Source of the DNA: Yoonia sp. GPGPB17
Lineage (GTDB): Bacteria; Pseudomonadota; Alphaproteobacteria; Rhodobacterales; Rhodobacteraceae
Direction of reading: 5' to 3'
NCBI RefSeq assembly: GCF_037892195.1
Contig: NZ_JATACI010000002.1
Coordinates: 3,775,225-3,839,224, forward strand
DNA length: 64,000 bases
The translations under genes were made by a program, and so were the position numbers. Shown here in pieces: positions 17,532-25,433 of this stretch. The notes under the pieces are model-generated. The model did not search any database and was not told where the DNA came from. It worked only from the letters and a program-made list of their open reading frames with translations. Each line of letters opens with the position of its first letter. Positions within the stretch are counted from its first letter, which is position 1.

Positions 17532-18485
17532 TCAATCCACTGGCGGACCGTCAGCTGTTTCGATCAAACGAATGTCTACTTCTTCACGAGACCGACCTTG
17601 CCGCCATTCGTCAAAATACACGACAAATGTTGGGATAGGTTCATCAGGATGATTGTCCAACCATCTTGTCGGAAACCCTTGACTGCCTGACCAATAGCCT
17701 CGTTTGAACAGCGGGCCGTGATTGCGAAATCCATAAGATGTGAAGCGATCAACGGGCGTGGACACGATTGGACCTTTATAGCTGCATTTCTTCTCGCCGT
17801 TGATCCAAATGTTGAGATAGCCATCATCGGCATCTGAGAAATTTGTGTTCACCACTATGTCCATCCACTTGCCCGTGGAAATCCGAATATTGAACAACCT
17901 TGTACATGGGTAACCAAACTTGTTTTCAGCCATCCATTCCTCATCTTTTCCTCTGGAAAGATCGTTGAGGTGGATGCCCATGTACTCCCGCACTGGCCCA
18001 CCATCGAAAGCAGGAGTGAAGGCAATGACAGGTGGAGCATCCAGATCGGTTTTCCATTGGCCCAGCATCGGAAACCAACCGTAGCTGCGTGACGCAGCAA
18101 ACAGATTTTCATGATAGAAACTCCAACCGAACCAAGCATCTTCGCCAATACGCAGGTTCTCCCTGCTTGGTCGTTGGGTGAGTTCGCTGCGATTGCCGCC
18201 GGTGACACCCAAATCCCGCATCGCGTTGTCATCGGTTGGGCGGATTTCAAAACGCTCTGAATGCGCACCGTAACGAACAGGATATGGTGCACCAACTATG
18301 TTGAACTGATGGGGCAGTTTGGTGCCGCTTCCGTTCCAACCATCGCGCGTGAAGCCTTGGTTGCGTTCATAACGCATGTCGTCATGCCATTGGCTTCGTG
18401 GCCAGTTGGGATCAGTGGGTTGCGCCAGGGCCGTTTGAACCAAACCCAAGGCAGCGACGGCGGTAATGATCAAAAGGCGTTTCAT
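17532..18485 (-). CDS. Secreted polysaccharide lyase-like protein
   Basis: 317 residues with a clear signal peptide (KRLLIITAVAALGLVQTALA, cleavage after AQ). The mature protein resembles the heparin-lyase-I-like family (PF14099): a RSEL motif (GGNRSELTQRP), the strand FGWSFYHENLF, LGQWKTD, FNIRISTGKWMDIVVNTNFS with W-x-D, and DDGYLNIWINGEK. The fold is a concanavalin-type jelly roll that cleaves acidic polysaccharide by beta-elimination, probably in the periplasm or outside the cell. The natural substrate cannot be told; in marine bacteria algal uronans are plausible. It is the first gene seen after repeat B and is transcribed towards it. Confidence 0.75.
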   Translation of the reverse strand: MKRLLIITAVAALGLVQTALAQPTDPNWPRSQWHDDMRYERNQGFTRDGWNGSGTKLPHQFNIVGAPYPVRYGAHSERFEIRPTDDNAMRDLGVTGGNRSELTQRPSRENLRIGEDAWFGWSFYHENLFAASRSYGWFPMLGQWKTDLDAPPVIAFTPAFDGGPVREYMGIHLNDLSRGKDEEWMAENKFGYPCTRLFNIRISTGKWMDIVVNTNFSDADDGYLNIWINGEKKCSYKGPIVSTPVDRFTSYGFRNHGPLFKRGYWSGSQGFPTRWLDNHPDEPIPTFVVYFDEWRQGRSREEVDIRLIETADGPPVD

Positions 18486-18528
18486 GATGCTCCAAATGAG
18501 ATTTTGATTTTCCTACTTGGTTGGCCCG

Positions 18529-18981
18529 TCATTGTGCCAACGTGATGCCGGTTATTTCGGCTTCCCAACGCAGTGATGGGTGTAAGGCGCCATCCACATT
18601 GTCGAGTTGAAGAACCCGCCAACAATGGCTCCACACTTGGTCCGCTCCAATGATACGGTCCGTGGTTTCGTACCGTGTTGCCACGGGCTCGGAATGATTG
18701 GGCTGATAGCTGGTGACTGAGAACCGCATGTTGGTAATCGCGGTGTCACCACCGTTGTGGATCGTCACCCGCACGTGGCGATCTGGACATTGATCCGAAT
18801 ATTGAGCGACTACGAGCACATCCGCGCTGTCCTCAGCCAGTTGGTCGGAACCACACTTGTAGAGGGCAAAGATCAGCAACGCCCCAACGAACAACCAACG
18901 TGGATTGCGAAAGCCAGCACCCAACAGATTGAAAGCCAGCAGCAGGATCAGCGCAACGACGAGGCCAACGACAATGGCCAT
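18529..18981 (-). CDS. Membrane-anchored protein of unknown function
   Basis: 150 residues. Two hydrophobic segments lie at about 2-21 (AIVVGLVVALILLLAFNLLG) and 28-42 (RWLFVGALLIFALYK). The rest is a beta-rich domain with two Cys pairs' worth of residues (QCPDR, SHCWR), likely facing the periplasm. Its ATG directly follows the stop of the upstream gene at 18982-19128 with no gap, so the two are coupled. I recognise no family. Confidence 0.55.
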   Translation of the reverse strand: MAIVVGLVVALILLLAFNLLGAGFRNPRWLFVGALLIFALYKCGSDQLAEDSADVLVVAQYSDQCPDRHVRVTIHNGGDTAITNMRFSVTSYQPNHSEPVATRYETTDRIIGADQVWSHCWRVLQLDNVDGALHPSLRWEAEITGITLAQ

Positions 18982-19128
18982 TCAGCGGATTTCACCAACT
19001 ATGGTGACTTTGCCAGCGCCAAACTGGGCCTCCAAAAGTTGCTTCGCATGCAGCATGTCCCGCGCATCAATGGTTGTGGTGGTGAAGTTGCCATCAGCTG
19101 TGCGGATACGGGCTTCATACGTTTTCAT
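18982..19128 (-). CDS. Small conserved-looking protein
   Basis: 48 residues, MKTYEARIRTADGNFTTTTI then DARDMLHAKQLLEAQFG, a pattern of strand-strand-helix-strand seen in small nucleotide- or metal-free hypothetical proteins of mobile elements. I chose the ATG at 19128, which follows AAGGAGCAGCAG; an upstream start would add unneeded residues. It is divergent from the XRE regulator at 19255, and the palindrome at 19171-19187 lies between them. Confidence 0.55.
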   Translation of the reverse strand: MKTYEARIRTADGNFTTTTIDARDMLHAKQLLEAQFGAGKVTIVGEIR

Positions 19129-19170
19129 CTGCTGCTCCTTGGTGTTCAAAGACGGGTTTGAATTCAACAA

Positions 19171-19187
19171 TCGGCTCTAAGAGCCGA
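19171..19187. promoter_or_regulatory. 17-bp perfect palindrome, likely operator
   Basis: TCGGCTCTAAGAGCCGA is a perfect inverted repeat with a single central base. It lies 43 bases upstream of one divergent start and 68 bases upstream of the XRE gene at 19255. An XRE dimer typically binds such a site, so autoregulation with control of the divergent operon is the simplest reading. Confidence 0.65.
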
Positions 19188-19254
19188 CTTCAGCAGCAAT
19201 AAGCGAAACCTGATTACATGGGCAAGAACTTTACACGGCTTTATAAATCGCGTT

Positions 19255-19596
19255 ATGAGCAAGCAGTTGAAGCAAAACATCGGGTTGCGTGTGAAAGCAG
19301 CACGGCAACAAAAGGGCCTCACACAGGCTCAGCTGGCGGAAGCCATAGACAAAGCGTTCGAGACGATTTCCAACATCGAGCGCGGCAAAACTGCGCCCAA
19401 TTTTTCCACGCTGTATGACATTGCCAACGTGTTGGGACTACCCATGCGGGAGTTCTTCGACGTTGACGATGCAGAGTTATCAGATGCTCGCCAACGCCTG
19501 CTCATGCAGTTGAATACCATGATCTCGCAGATGGATGATCGACAGCTGCACCTACTGTTGAAACTGGGGCAGGTGCTGCAGGAAGAATACGGCTAG
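19255..19596 (+). CDS. XRE-family transcriptional regulator
   Basis: 113 residues. The helix-turn-helix spans about residues 10-64: GLRVKAARQQKGLTQAQLAE, then AIDKAFETISNIERGKTAPN as turn and recognition helix, then TLYDIANVLGLPMREFF. The C-terminal 45 residues are helical and may dimerise. It is probably an autoregulator acting at the palindrome 19171-19187 and on the divergent membrane-protein genes. No ligand domain is present. The function of the regulated genes is unknown. Confidence 0.85.
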   Translation: MSKQLKQNIGLRVKAARQQKGLTQAQLAEAIDKAFETISNIERGKTAPNFSTLYDIANVLGLPMREFFDVDDAELSDARQRLLMQLNTMISQMDDRQLHLLLKLGQVLQEEYG

Positions 19597-19698
19597 TTCT
19601 GTCTTGCAAAACCCCAAATCGCTAAACATGACTGTTTTGTAGGATTGCACTCGGCCCCAAATACCTAAATGGCCTTACTCGTCCGACCATGCAAACAA

Positions 19699-20442
19699 TC
19701 AGTTTTGATCCGATGGATCAGTTTCCCTATCCAATTGAGAGATTTCAGCCCAATCCTTGATAGAGGATCCAGCGGCAAGCTCCACTCTTCTGGAGAAAAT
19801 ACACATTGATGCAGCGATCACCCAAACGATTGATATCAGTGATACTGTAAAAAGGAACCACGAAACGCTTGTTGGCCAATCCGGCAGCGTAATCCCTGTA
19901 GAGCTAGGCGTACCTGGAATCATATCCTCAACCCTAGAACCTAGGACGAGTGAGCATCCAGAAATCATAAGAAGAAAAGCCGAGAAATAGAAATGGAGCT
20001 CAAAGTTTCGCATAACAGTGTCTTTAGCGGCTACTGCAACCCTAGACGTATTCAAGGCAACAACCGAAGACGCAAAAACAACAAGAGTTACGCAAACAAG
20101 AGCCACTGACAAGCGTTTGATTACATCGTCTAGTGGTTCAAATATAGGCAGAAAGTTAATGACATAAACCTGATCGATCACAAGAAGCGATCCTCCAATC
20201 GCAATGGCAAAGACTAACCTTCTAGCAACCCTCGACGCATTGACAAAAAACATACCTAACGCATTGGTTGCTTTCTCATAAGCCCGGTTAGGAGAATGCG
20301 CGAGCTCATTCAGACCAAGGCAAACCGCAACAAAGAAACTCGCGAGCGCATTGCCTATTTGCAGTGTAAAAACTTGGCTGAAGGTAGCCAAGATAGCCCC
20401 TACAAGTGATAGCCGTGTAAAAGTAAAATGTGACATCGCCAT
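19699..20442 (-). CDS. Multi-pass membrane protein of unknown function
   Basis: 247 residues with about five hydrophobic segments: residues 9-40, 68-95, 107-128, 146-168 and 187-215. The loops are short except one of about 25 residues that contains GSRVEDMIPGTPSSTG. The C-terminal 35 residues are soluble and acidic. It is AT-richer than the flanking core genes, in line with transferred DNA. There is no neighbour on the same strand within 250 bases, so it is probably a single-gene unit. I see no channel or transporter signature. Confidence 0.55.
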   Translation of the reverse strand: MAMSHFTFTRLSLVGAILATFSQVFTLQIGNALASFFVAVCLGLNELAHSPNRAYEKATNALGMFFVNASRVARRLVFAIAIGGSLLVIDQVYVINFLPIFEPLDDVIKRLSVALVCVTLVVFASSVVALNTSRVAVAAKDTVMRNFELHFYFSAFLLMISGCSLVLGSRVEDMIPGTPSSTGITLPDWPTSVSWFLFTVSLISIVWVIAASMCIFSRRVELAAGSSIKDWAEISQLDRETDPSDQN

Positions 20443-20736
20443 ACCTCCGCTCAGAAGAGCAACTGCGCAACGCCTTCGAGTTGCTAGAATCTGGCTAGCG
20501 CAGGTTTCAGCTTAGATTCCAAATCGATCACTGAGCAAGCCTTTGGATGTTTTACACACTTCAAGACAGCCAGTATCACAGCCTCTGAAATTTTTCGGTA
20601 ACCTACTTAGTAGATGTCGCATAATTCCTAAAAATTTTGGTCACGCTGCTTTGGCTAGAGCCAGTCAATCCGTGAAGCGTTCTTTATTTGTTCAGCTCAC
20701 TCAGTCTGGCAAGCCGTCGTCAAGGACCCAAAGAAA

Positions 20737-20780
20737 AAACTCACCAAAACTTTCCTCACGAAAGTTTCTCGGAGTTTTTA
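20737..20780. repeat. Palindromic GAAAGTTC-type repeat, copy C
   Basis: Core hairpin AAACTTTCCTCACGAAAGTTT, followed by CTCGGAGTTTTT. It ends 11 bases before the stop of the minus-strand DUF3768 gene. The distance to copies B and D is about 3.3 and 3.1 kb. Confidence 0.55.
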
Positions 20781-20790
20781 CAGGGTCGGA

Positions 20791-21138
20791 TCACCATTCG
20801 TGAGCCAGCATGATGGTCAGTACCCGGCGTGTTTTACCGAGGTCGGTGGGATCGTCTGAACCCAAAGCATAGTCTTGGTAATAGCAATCCAGCTTCCAAA
20901 ACAGTTGATGCCCGTGAAACTCGAATGCGCCAAAGTCATGCTCTCCGTGTGGGTCGTTGTGTTCGGTGAAGTCATCGAACTGGGCAACCCTTTGGATCAG
21001 CGTCTCAGTTGGCAGATCAAGCTGTTGGAGCAAGTGAACCACCCCGGCGGTGACAAACCGTTGCCCGGGCACGGTTGGATCGCCCTTGCGGAAAGCATCG
21101 TTCAGTTGGGCTATCCGTTGGATTGTCTGTGACGCCAT
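20791..21138 (-). CDS. DUF3768 family protein, copy 1
   Basis: 115 residues. The blocks IAQLNDAFRKGDP, VPGQRFVTAGV, FDDFTEHNDPHGEHDFGAF, FWKLDCYYQDYALGSDDP and RVLTIMLAHEW match DUF3768, a family mostly from alphaproteobacterial plasmids and integrative elements with no known function. A second, diverged copy is at 51357-51706. The strongly conserved NDPHGEHDFG could be a metal or nucleotide site. It was probably carried in with the element and has repeat C at its 3' end. Confidence 0.85.
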   Translation of the reverse strand: MASQTIQRIAQLNDAFRKGDPTVPGQRFVTAGVVHLLQQLDLPTETLIQRVAQFDDFTEHNDPHGEHDFGAFEFHGHQLFWKLDCYYQDYALGSDDPTDLGKTRRVLTIMLAHEW

Positions 21139-21397
21139 TTGGACCTCTTATCGTGGGTCCAGCTGCGTTATGGCGATCTGGCTCAAAGGGCGAACGAAGA
21201 GTGGCGGGCGTCAAAAGTTGAACAATGCTAAAAGCTTGGTGACTGCTTTGTAGCGCAGCAGCATCGAAATATTCTGACTTGGAAAGCGGTTCCAGCGTAT
21301 GAGCTCGCAAACTTGTCGCTCGTTATAGCGCCATTGTTTGGTTGCCCAGTAGATCATAGACTGCAATGACAAACCTTTGTGGGCAGCGGGCAGATAC

Positions 21398-22324
21398 ATG
21401 ACAAAAACAGATGAAAATTTGCCGACCGTCGTAGAGGGAGAGTTGGTCAATACCTCTGAGCGTTCAAAGTCCCCCAAAATTGTGGAAGGAGTTGCGTACT
21501 TCACGCGACGTATATTCGAAGATTGCAGTATATCAAATTCAACGAGTAAGGATTTCAAACACGCCTTTTTGAACCGCGCGAGTGGGAAAGGCGCAACGTT
21601 TTCCGGAATCGACTTCCGTTATGCTGAATTGACTGATTGTTACTTCCATGGCGCGCGCTTTGAAAACTGCAATTTTACTGGTGCCAAGATTAGACGCAGC
21701 AACTTTAGAACAGCTACTTTTGAGAACTGCAGTTTCGACTATTTGACCATCGAAGACACTCCAGTTGACTACCTTCAAGTTGTCAAAAACCTGCCTGACC
21801 GACCCAACGTAGCCCAAGAGATCCTTCATGCATTGAGAAGAAATGCCGTTACACAAGGCGAAATGAAAGCCGTTCGTGACCTTACGATTCTTGAGGTGAA
21901 CCAAGAGCGTGAACACTTGAGACGTGCCATAAAAGGCCAAGGTGAATACTATCGAAAAAAGTACGGCACATTTTTTGCTAAGATCAAACTACGCGGACGA
22001 GCACTAAGCCTCTGGTTAGGCTCGGTGCTTTGGGGGCACGGCGAGAAGATTTCGAGACTAGCAATTGCGTGTCTTGTTAGCATTTTATTACTGTCTGTTT
22101 TCTCAGTTGGCGCAGATGTGCTTAGCAGCCCCAGTTTGACAGTGATTGAAGCTGTCTCAAGGTTCGTGACATACACCAAGGAAAACTTCTTGAACTTATT
22201 GGGTGCCTTACAAAATCCAACGCCCTCTCAGTCAGTCGGTGTCGATGCCGTTATAGCGGTCCTACGGCTAATCTTTGGTGGCATGTTTGTCGCGTATATT
22301 TTTAGAACGATATCAAGACGATGA
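21398..22324 (+). CDS. Pentapeptide-repeat protein with C-terminal membrane domain
   Basis: 308 residues from the ATG at 21398 (a TTG 21 bases upstream is possible). Residues about 60-125 are pentapeptide repeats (ATFSGIDFRYAELTDCYFHG, FENCNFTGAKIRRSNF), which fold as a right-handed quadrilateral helix. A helical linker follows. Two membrane segments lie at about 217-238 (LAIACLVSILLLSVFSVGA) and 280-302, flanking a loop with a re-entrant-like stretch, as in two-helix ion channels; I do not see a clean K+ filter. It overlaps the next gene by ATGA. A membrane effector paired with a nucleotidyltransferase is the layout of several defence systems, so a role in immunity is a fair guess. Confidence 0.7.
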   Translation: MTKTDENLPTVVEGELVNTSERSKSPKIVEGVAYFTRRIFEDCSISNSTSKDFKHAFLNRASGKGATFSGIDFRYAELTDCYFHGARFENCNFTGAKIRRSNFRTATFENCSFDYLTIEDTPVDYLQVVKNLPDRPNVAQEILHALRRNAVTQGEMKAVRDLTILEVNQEREHLRRAIKGQGEYYRKKYGTFFAKIKLRGRALSLWLGSVLWGHGEKISRLAIACLVSILLLSVFSVGADVLSSPSLTVIEAVSRFVTYTKENFLNLLGALQNPTPSQSVGVDAVIAVLRLIFGGMFVAYIFRTISRR

Positions 22325-22989
22325 CGTCGAACCAAGGAATCCAGAGCATTGCCATTTTTGGGTCATTCGGTCGTGGCAACGCGGATGCTTTCAGTGATCT
22401 TGATGTCTTGGTCCTTTGTCGCGACGGAGCAGGAACCCAGTCAGAAACCATTGTTCGCTCTCTAGTTGCCCAAGAATTTCGACAACCGCCTTCGATCTCG
22501 TGGTACGGAAACGCAAAGATGACGCATTTCTTCACCACCGGCGATTTGTTCGCCTGGCATCTGTACCGCGAGTCTTTTCCATTGGTTGGATTTCCGTCCC
22601 TTGTCGAACTGTTCGGAGAGCCAGCTCCATATCTGAATTGTATGACGGATATTCAGGGGTTGGCGGAAATCTTATCGACCGTTGAAGAAGAGATCAACTC
22701 AAGTCCTCAAAACTTGGTATATGAGATGGGTTTGGCGTATGTCTGCCTTCGAAACATAGCTATGACGGCTTCAAGTGCATTGTCTGAGCGCGTTGATTTT
22801 GGGAGATTTTCTCCGTTCAATTTGCCGGTGGTGGAGCCGCCAATTTCTTTGAATGAATATAAACTTTTGGCGCAATGTCGGCATGCAAGTACACGAGGCA
22901 CGTCCCCTCCCGAGCTCGACATTGATGTGACTAGGGTTTTGCACAATAGCCTGTCTTGGGCCAGATCGATTGAAAGGATGGTTCTATGA
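22321..22989 (+). CDS. MNT-type nucleotidyltransferase
   Basis: 222 residues. The N-terminal 100 residues are a minimal nucleotidyltransferase: IAIFGSFGRGNADAFSDLDV has GS-x-x-R-G and the metal-binding D-x-D (SDLDVLV), the fold of MntA, kanamycin nucleotidyltransferase and Pol-beta-like enzymes. A third Asp is expected near residue 65-80. The C-terminal half is helical (YEMGLAYVCLRNIAMTASSA), HEPN-like in shape but without a clear R-x4-6-H motif. It overlaps both neighbours by four bases, forming a tight three-gene operon. It may nucleotidylate the membrane partner, the third protein, or a cellular RNA or protein. Confidence 0.75.
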   Translation: MTSNQGIQSIAIFGSFGRGNADAFSDLDVLVLCRDGAGTQSETIVRSLVAQEFRQPPSISWYGNAKMTHFFTTGDLFAWHLYRESFPLVGFPSLVELFGEPAPYLNCMTDIQGLAEILSTVEEEINSSPQNLVYEMGLAYVCLRNIAMTASSALSERVDFGRFSPFNLPVVEPPISLNEYKLLAQCRHASTRGTSPPELDIDVTRVLHNSLSWARSIERMVL

Positions 22990-23336
22990 GCGAAGCGTTT
23001 GGTCGAACGAGGGCCTTCAGCAAGCGAATTGGGATCGAACGAGAGGCACTTCGCTCTGCCAACCTGTTCTCTGAGCAAATTTCTTGCACAAAGCTACTGG
23101 GGCTGAACGACACCGCAATCTCGGTTTGGCTCAACGCACTCGAGAGTAACCTTGAACATGCTCAAGTGCGTTTGATCGAGCGGACTGTAGGGGAATTGGC
23201 ACGAGGTACGGGCTTACTTTCCGATGAAAGCCGTTGTGCGGTGGCAGAGGGAAAAGTGTCTGCGGATTTTCCTACTCTAGTTCAGGCATTTAAGGAGGCT
23301 CTTAGCCAAGCCGTTGAACCTGACAGTCAAAACTAG
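22986..23336 (+). CDS. Third gene of the pentapeptide/nucleotidyltransferase operon
   Basis: 116 residues, helical and soluble, starting with ATGA overlap to the nucleotidyltransferase gene. Features are RAFSKRIGIEREALRSANLF, a Cys in SEQISCTKLL, and LNDTAISVWLNALESNLEHA. It resembles HEPN-like or regulator helices but carries no recognised motif. Tight coupling implies that it forms a complex with, or regulates, the nucleotidyltransferase. The island's attachment region follows within 140 bases, so this operon is the cargo at the right end of the first element. Confidence 0.55.
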   Translation: MSEAFGRTRAFSKRIGIEREALRSANLFSEQISCTKLLGLNDTAISVWLNALESNLEHAQVRLIERTVGELARGTGLLSDESRCAVAEGKVSADFPTLVQAFKEALSQAVEPDSQN

Positions 23337-23476
23337 CCCCTAGCCTTTTTGAGCAGCCGCTTAGTGTTACGCACTTTGCCTAAAACCACAAATTTCAATC
23401 AATTAAATCAACACACTAACCCAATAAAGCCACTCCCAAAGCACCATAAGCACGGCAAGGAGCGTTGCTAGGGCGG

Positions 23477-23564
23477 TGTGCTAGAACTGTGCTAGGTGCA
23501 CGGCGCGGCGCTCACAACGCACTGTGCTAACAGGTGTTTTTCAAACTGTGCTAACACTGTGATA
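23477..23564 (+). repeat. Five TGTGCTA arm-type repeats
   Basis: Direct heptamers at 23477-23483, 23488-23494, 23523-23529, 23547-23553, and a variant TGTGATA at 23558-23564. They precede the tRNA-Phe core at 23640. With the pair to the right of the core they form a two-armed attachment site of the lambda type. The first core (13725) has only the right-hand pair, as expected of a left element end. Confidence 0.65.
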
Positions 23565-23639
23565 GGGTATTTTCGGGTTTTCAGCGATTTGCGCTGCGAC
23601 GCAGAAATCCAGCAAGTTACTGATTTCGTTTTATTTTAA

Positions 23640-23684
23640 TGGTGCCCGGGGGCGGAATCGAACCACCGACACGAGGATTTTCAA
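23640..23684 (-). repeat. tRNA-Phe 3' half, second attachment core
   Basis: 45 bases on the minus strand matching the tRNA-Phe anticodon loop to CCA, closer to the family consensus than the copy at 13725 (acceptor GGGCACCA rather than AGCACCA). The 5' half is missing here too. Homology with the first copy extends to about 23778, including the TGTGCTA pair at 23735-23752 and a shared ACGCGGACCAC end. It is the junction between the first element and the DNA to its right. Confidence 0.75.
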
Positions 23685-23807
23685 CGCGCGTAATGATGGG
23701 TTAAGCCGTTGATATTGTTGGGTCAAAAAAGAACTGTGCTAGCGATGTGCTATATTAGCATCGACACGCGGACCACCGAATTCATTTGTTGAGCACTCCT
23801 ACGGTAA

Positions 23808-23860
23808 GACTTTCCCAGCGGAATTTTCGCTGAAAGATTCCTTAGGAAATTTTTGGAGAC
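23808..23860. repeat. Palindromic GAAAGTTC-type repeat, copy D
   Basis: Contains GACTTTCCCAGCGG, GGAATTTTCGCTGAAAGATT and ATTCCTTAGGAAAT. It is the most degenerate copy and the only one not at the 3' end of a gene; it lies 30 bases from the end of the attachment region. Confidence 0.45.
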
Positions 23861-24212
23861 TTCTTCCTCGGTGAAGTCCGATTCAGAAACTTGATTAAAT
23901 TAAGTCTTGTTGTCTGGCTTTGGTTAAGCCGACTTTCGCTGCAGGATGCCTGAAGTGGCACGATGCGGACTAAGCGGTCTTTGGCCGTTTCAAAACGAAA
24001 GGTTGCTTTGCACGCTTTGCGAGATCAGCGAAAAACCGCAACGACGAAAAGTGAAAGTTCGCTGCACTCGCTTTCAAGCAAGCAGTACTTTGCCAAAGCA
24101 GACAATCCGATGGAGCCGTACCGGAGATATCGCGTGTACCACTCCTGCCAATGTCCTATTCGTCTTAGACAGACACTAGCACGAGAAGGGCAACCAATGC
24201 TGCCCTGAGCGG
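23861..24212. other. 352-base stretch without a gene
   Basis: Frames on both strands are short, composition is mixed and no RNA structure stands out. Short stretches such as GCACGATGCGGACTAAGCGG look like degenerate coding DNA. I see nothing else to annotate here. Confidence 0.5.
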
Positions 24213-24965
24213 TTAATCACCCCGTCTGCGCCAGGGTGCAAAAGCTGGCAGCAAAGACCACGCGATCAGCACTACAAAGTACGCGACCTCCGGGATTTGG
24301 TCGAAGTGGGACATTGCGAGGACACCGCTGATCATCAGTACATGAGCCATTAGTCCCCAGGCGAGACTTGCCGCAATGATCCTGAGGGGCGGCTTTGAGA
24401 TACGCCCTAGCCAAACGTAGGCCCCAATGCCCACTGGAAGAAATAGCACAACGCCTGTCAACAAGCCTGGATTGTAACTTCTTGCGATCAATGCCGCACC
24501 GATGTGGCTTACGGCGTTTACAACCACAATTGAGGCCATGCAGAGCGCGGCAAACACGTTTTGCGAGCCGCGCCAGATCGCCAGGGCGGCCACAAGCCAA
24601 ACCAAGGATGTGTTTATCACGAAGACCGATGTGTCGGACATGAATTCTTGCACATCTGAAAGTCCCAAGAGACCGGACAGGAACTCGTTGAGGTTTGGTT
24701 TGAAGGCATAGGTTCGCCCGTAGATGTCGATCCAGTGCTCCTCGAATTGATGGATGATGTAGGTTACCAGCAGGACGAGAGAGACGGCCCGGGCGTCCAA
24801 TCGTGTTGATTTGTCTGAAAAACAAAGGGCAATCAGGACCAAGAACGGCGCCATGAACGTTCCGACTTTCATCCAGTTTTGTGTGAGAAAGTCGTGCTGT
24901 CCCAGTGGAATCCATAGGAAGGCGAACGCCAGCACTAGCGCGACTAGTGATCTACTGTCGTTCAT
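24213..24965 (-). CDS. HXXEE domain-containing membrane protein
   Basis: 250 residues with seven or so hydrophobic segments. Residues about 71-76 read HQFEEH, the H-x-x-E-E motif that names this family, followed by further conserved polar residues inside membrane helices (VSHIGAAL, GLMAHVLMISG). Such buried His/Glu clusters suggest a metal- or proton-dependent membrane enzyme, but no activity is known. The start overlaps the preceding gene's stop by ATGA (24962-24965), so this and the gene at 24962-25375 are coupled. Confidence 0.7.
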   Translation of the reverse strand: MNDSRSLVALVLAFAFLWIPLGQHDFLTQNWMKVGTFMAPFLVLIALCFSDKSTRLDARAVSLVLLVTYIIHQFEEHWIDIYGRTYAFKPNLNEFLSGLLGLSDVQEFMSDTSVFVINTSLVWLVAALAIWRGSQNVFAALCMASIVVVNAVSHIGAALIARSYNPGLLTGVVLFLPVGIGAYVWLGRISKPPLRIIAASLAWGLMAHVLMISGVLAMSHFDQIPEVAYFVVLIAWSLLPAFAPWRRRGD

Positions 24966-25375
24966 TGGTCTGTCCGCGAAACGCGCATGGCCAGGGCAAG
25001 GAGGATCAGCAGCAATACCCCAACAACGGAAAACAAGAACATGTTGGAATCCAAGCCGAGCACAGTCTGCACATAGCCGTTTTCATCGACCAATGCCCCG
25101 CCATAAGCAGGACCAAAGATCGTCGCGACCCAGAAACCTGCTACGAATATCAGGCCAAATGCGATGGGAAGAAACACATCATCGCGCACCCAAGTCAAAA
25201 ACAGCGCGACCAATGCAATGCCTGCGGCGAATGCAAGGAACCAGGCGCCGTGAAACCGGGCGTGTTCGCTCCACAAAGGGTTGAACAGGTGGGTCTCATT
25301 CAGGTCGGCTATCGCGGGAACCAAACCATAGAAGATGGTGATAGCGGTGACGGCGATCTTTAGGACTAACTTCAA
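24962..25375 (-). CDS. Four-helix membrane protein, possibly DUF6640
   Basis: 137 residues with four membrane segments: about 4-22, 46-66, 68-90 and 110-130. The first loop contains ETHLFNPLWSEHARFHG, a histidine-rich motif that I associate, with limited certainty, with the DUF6640 family. It is the first gene of a two-gene operon with the HXXEE protein, and both carry His/Glu clusters near the membrane surface, so they may act together. The promoter probably lies in the 58 bases between it and the SDR gene. Confidence 0.6.
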   Translation of the reverse strand: MKLVLKIAVTAITIFYGLVPAIADLNETHLFNPLWSEHARFHGAWFLAFAAGIALVALFLTWVRDDVFLPIAFGLIFVAGFWVATIFGPAYGGALVDENGYVQTVLGLDSNMFLFSVVGVLLLILLALAMRVSRTDQ

Positions 25376-25433
25376 AACGGATCCTCTCTTTCTTTTTCAA
25401 ATCTGCACTCTTCGGCGACCAAGCACGCTGACG

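Noticed and set aside
24217..24915. Alternative long frame on the minus strand across the HXXEE gene
   Set aside because: Its translation is Arg/Cys-rich with no hydrophobic pattern, while the other frame has regular membrane helices and the HXXEE motif.
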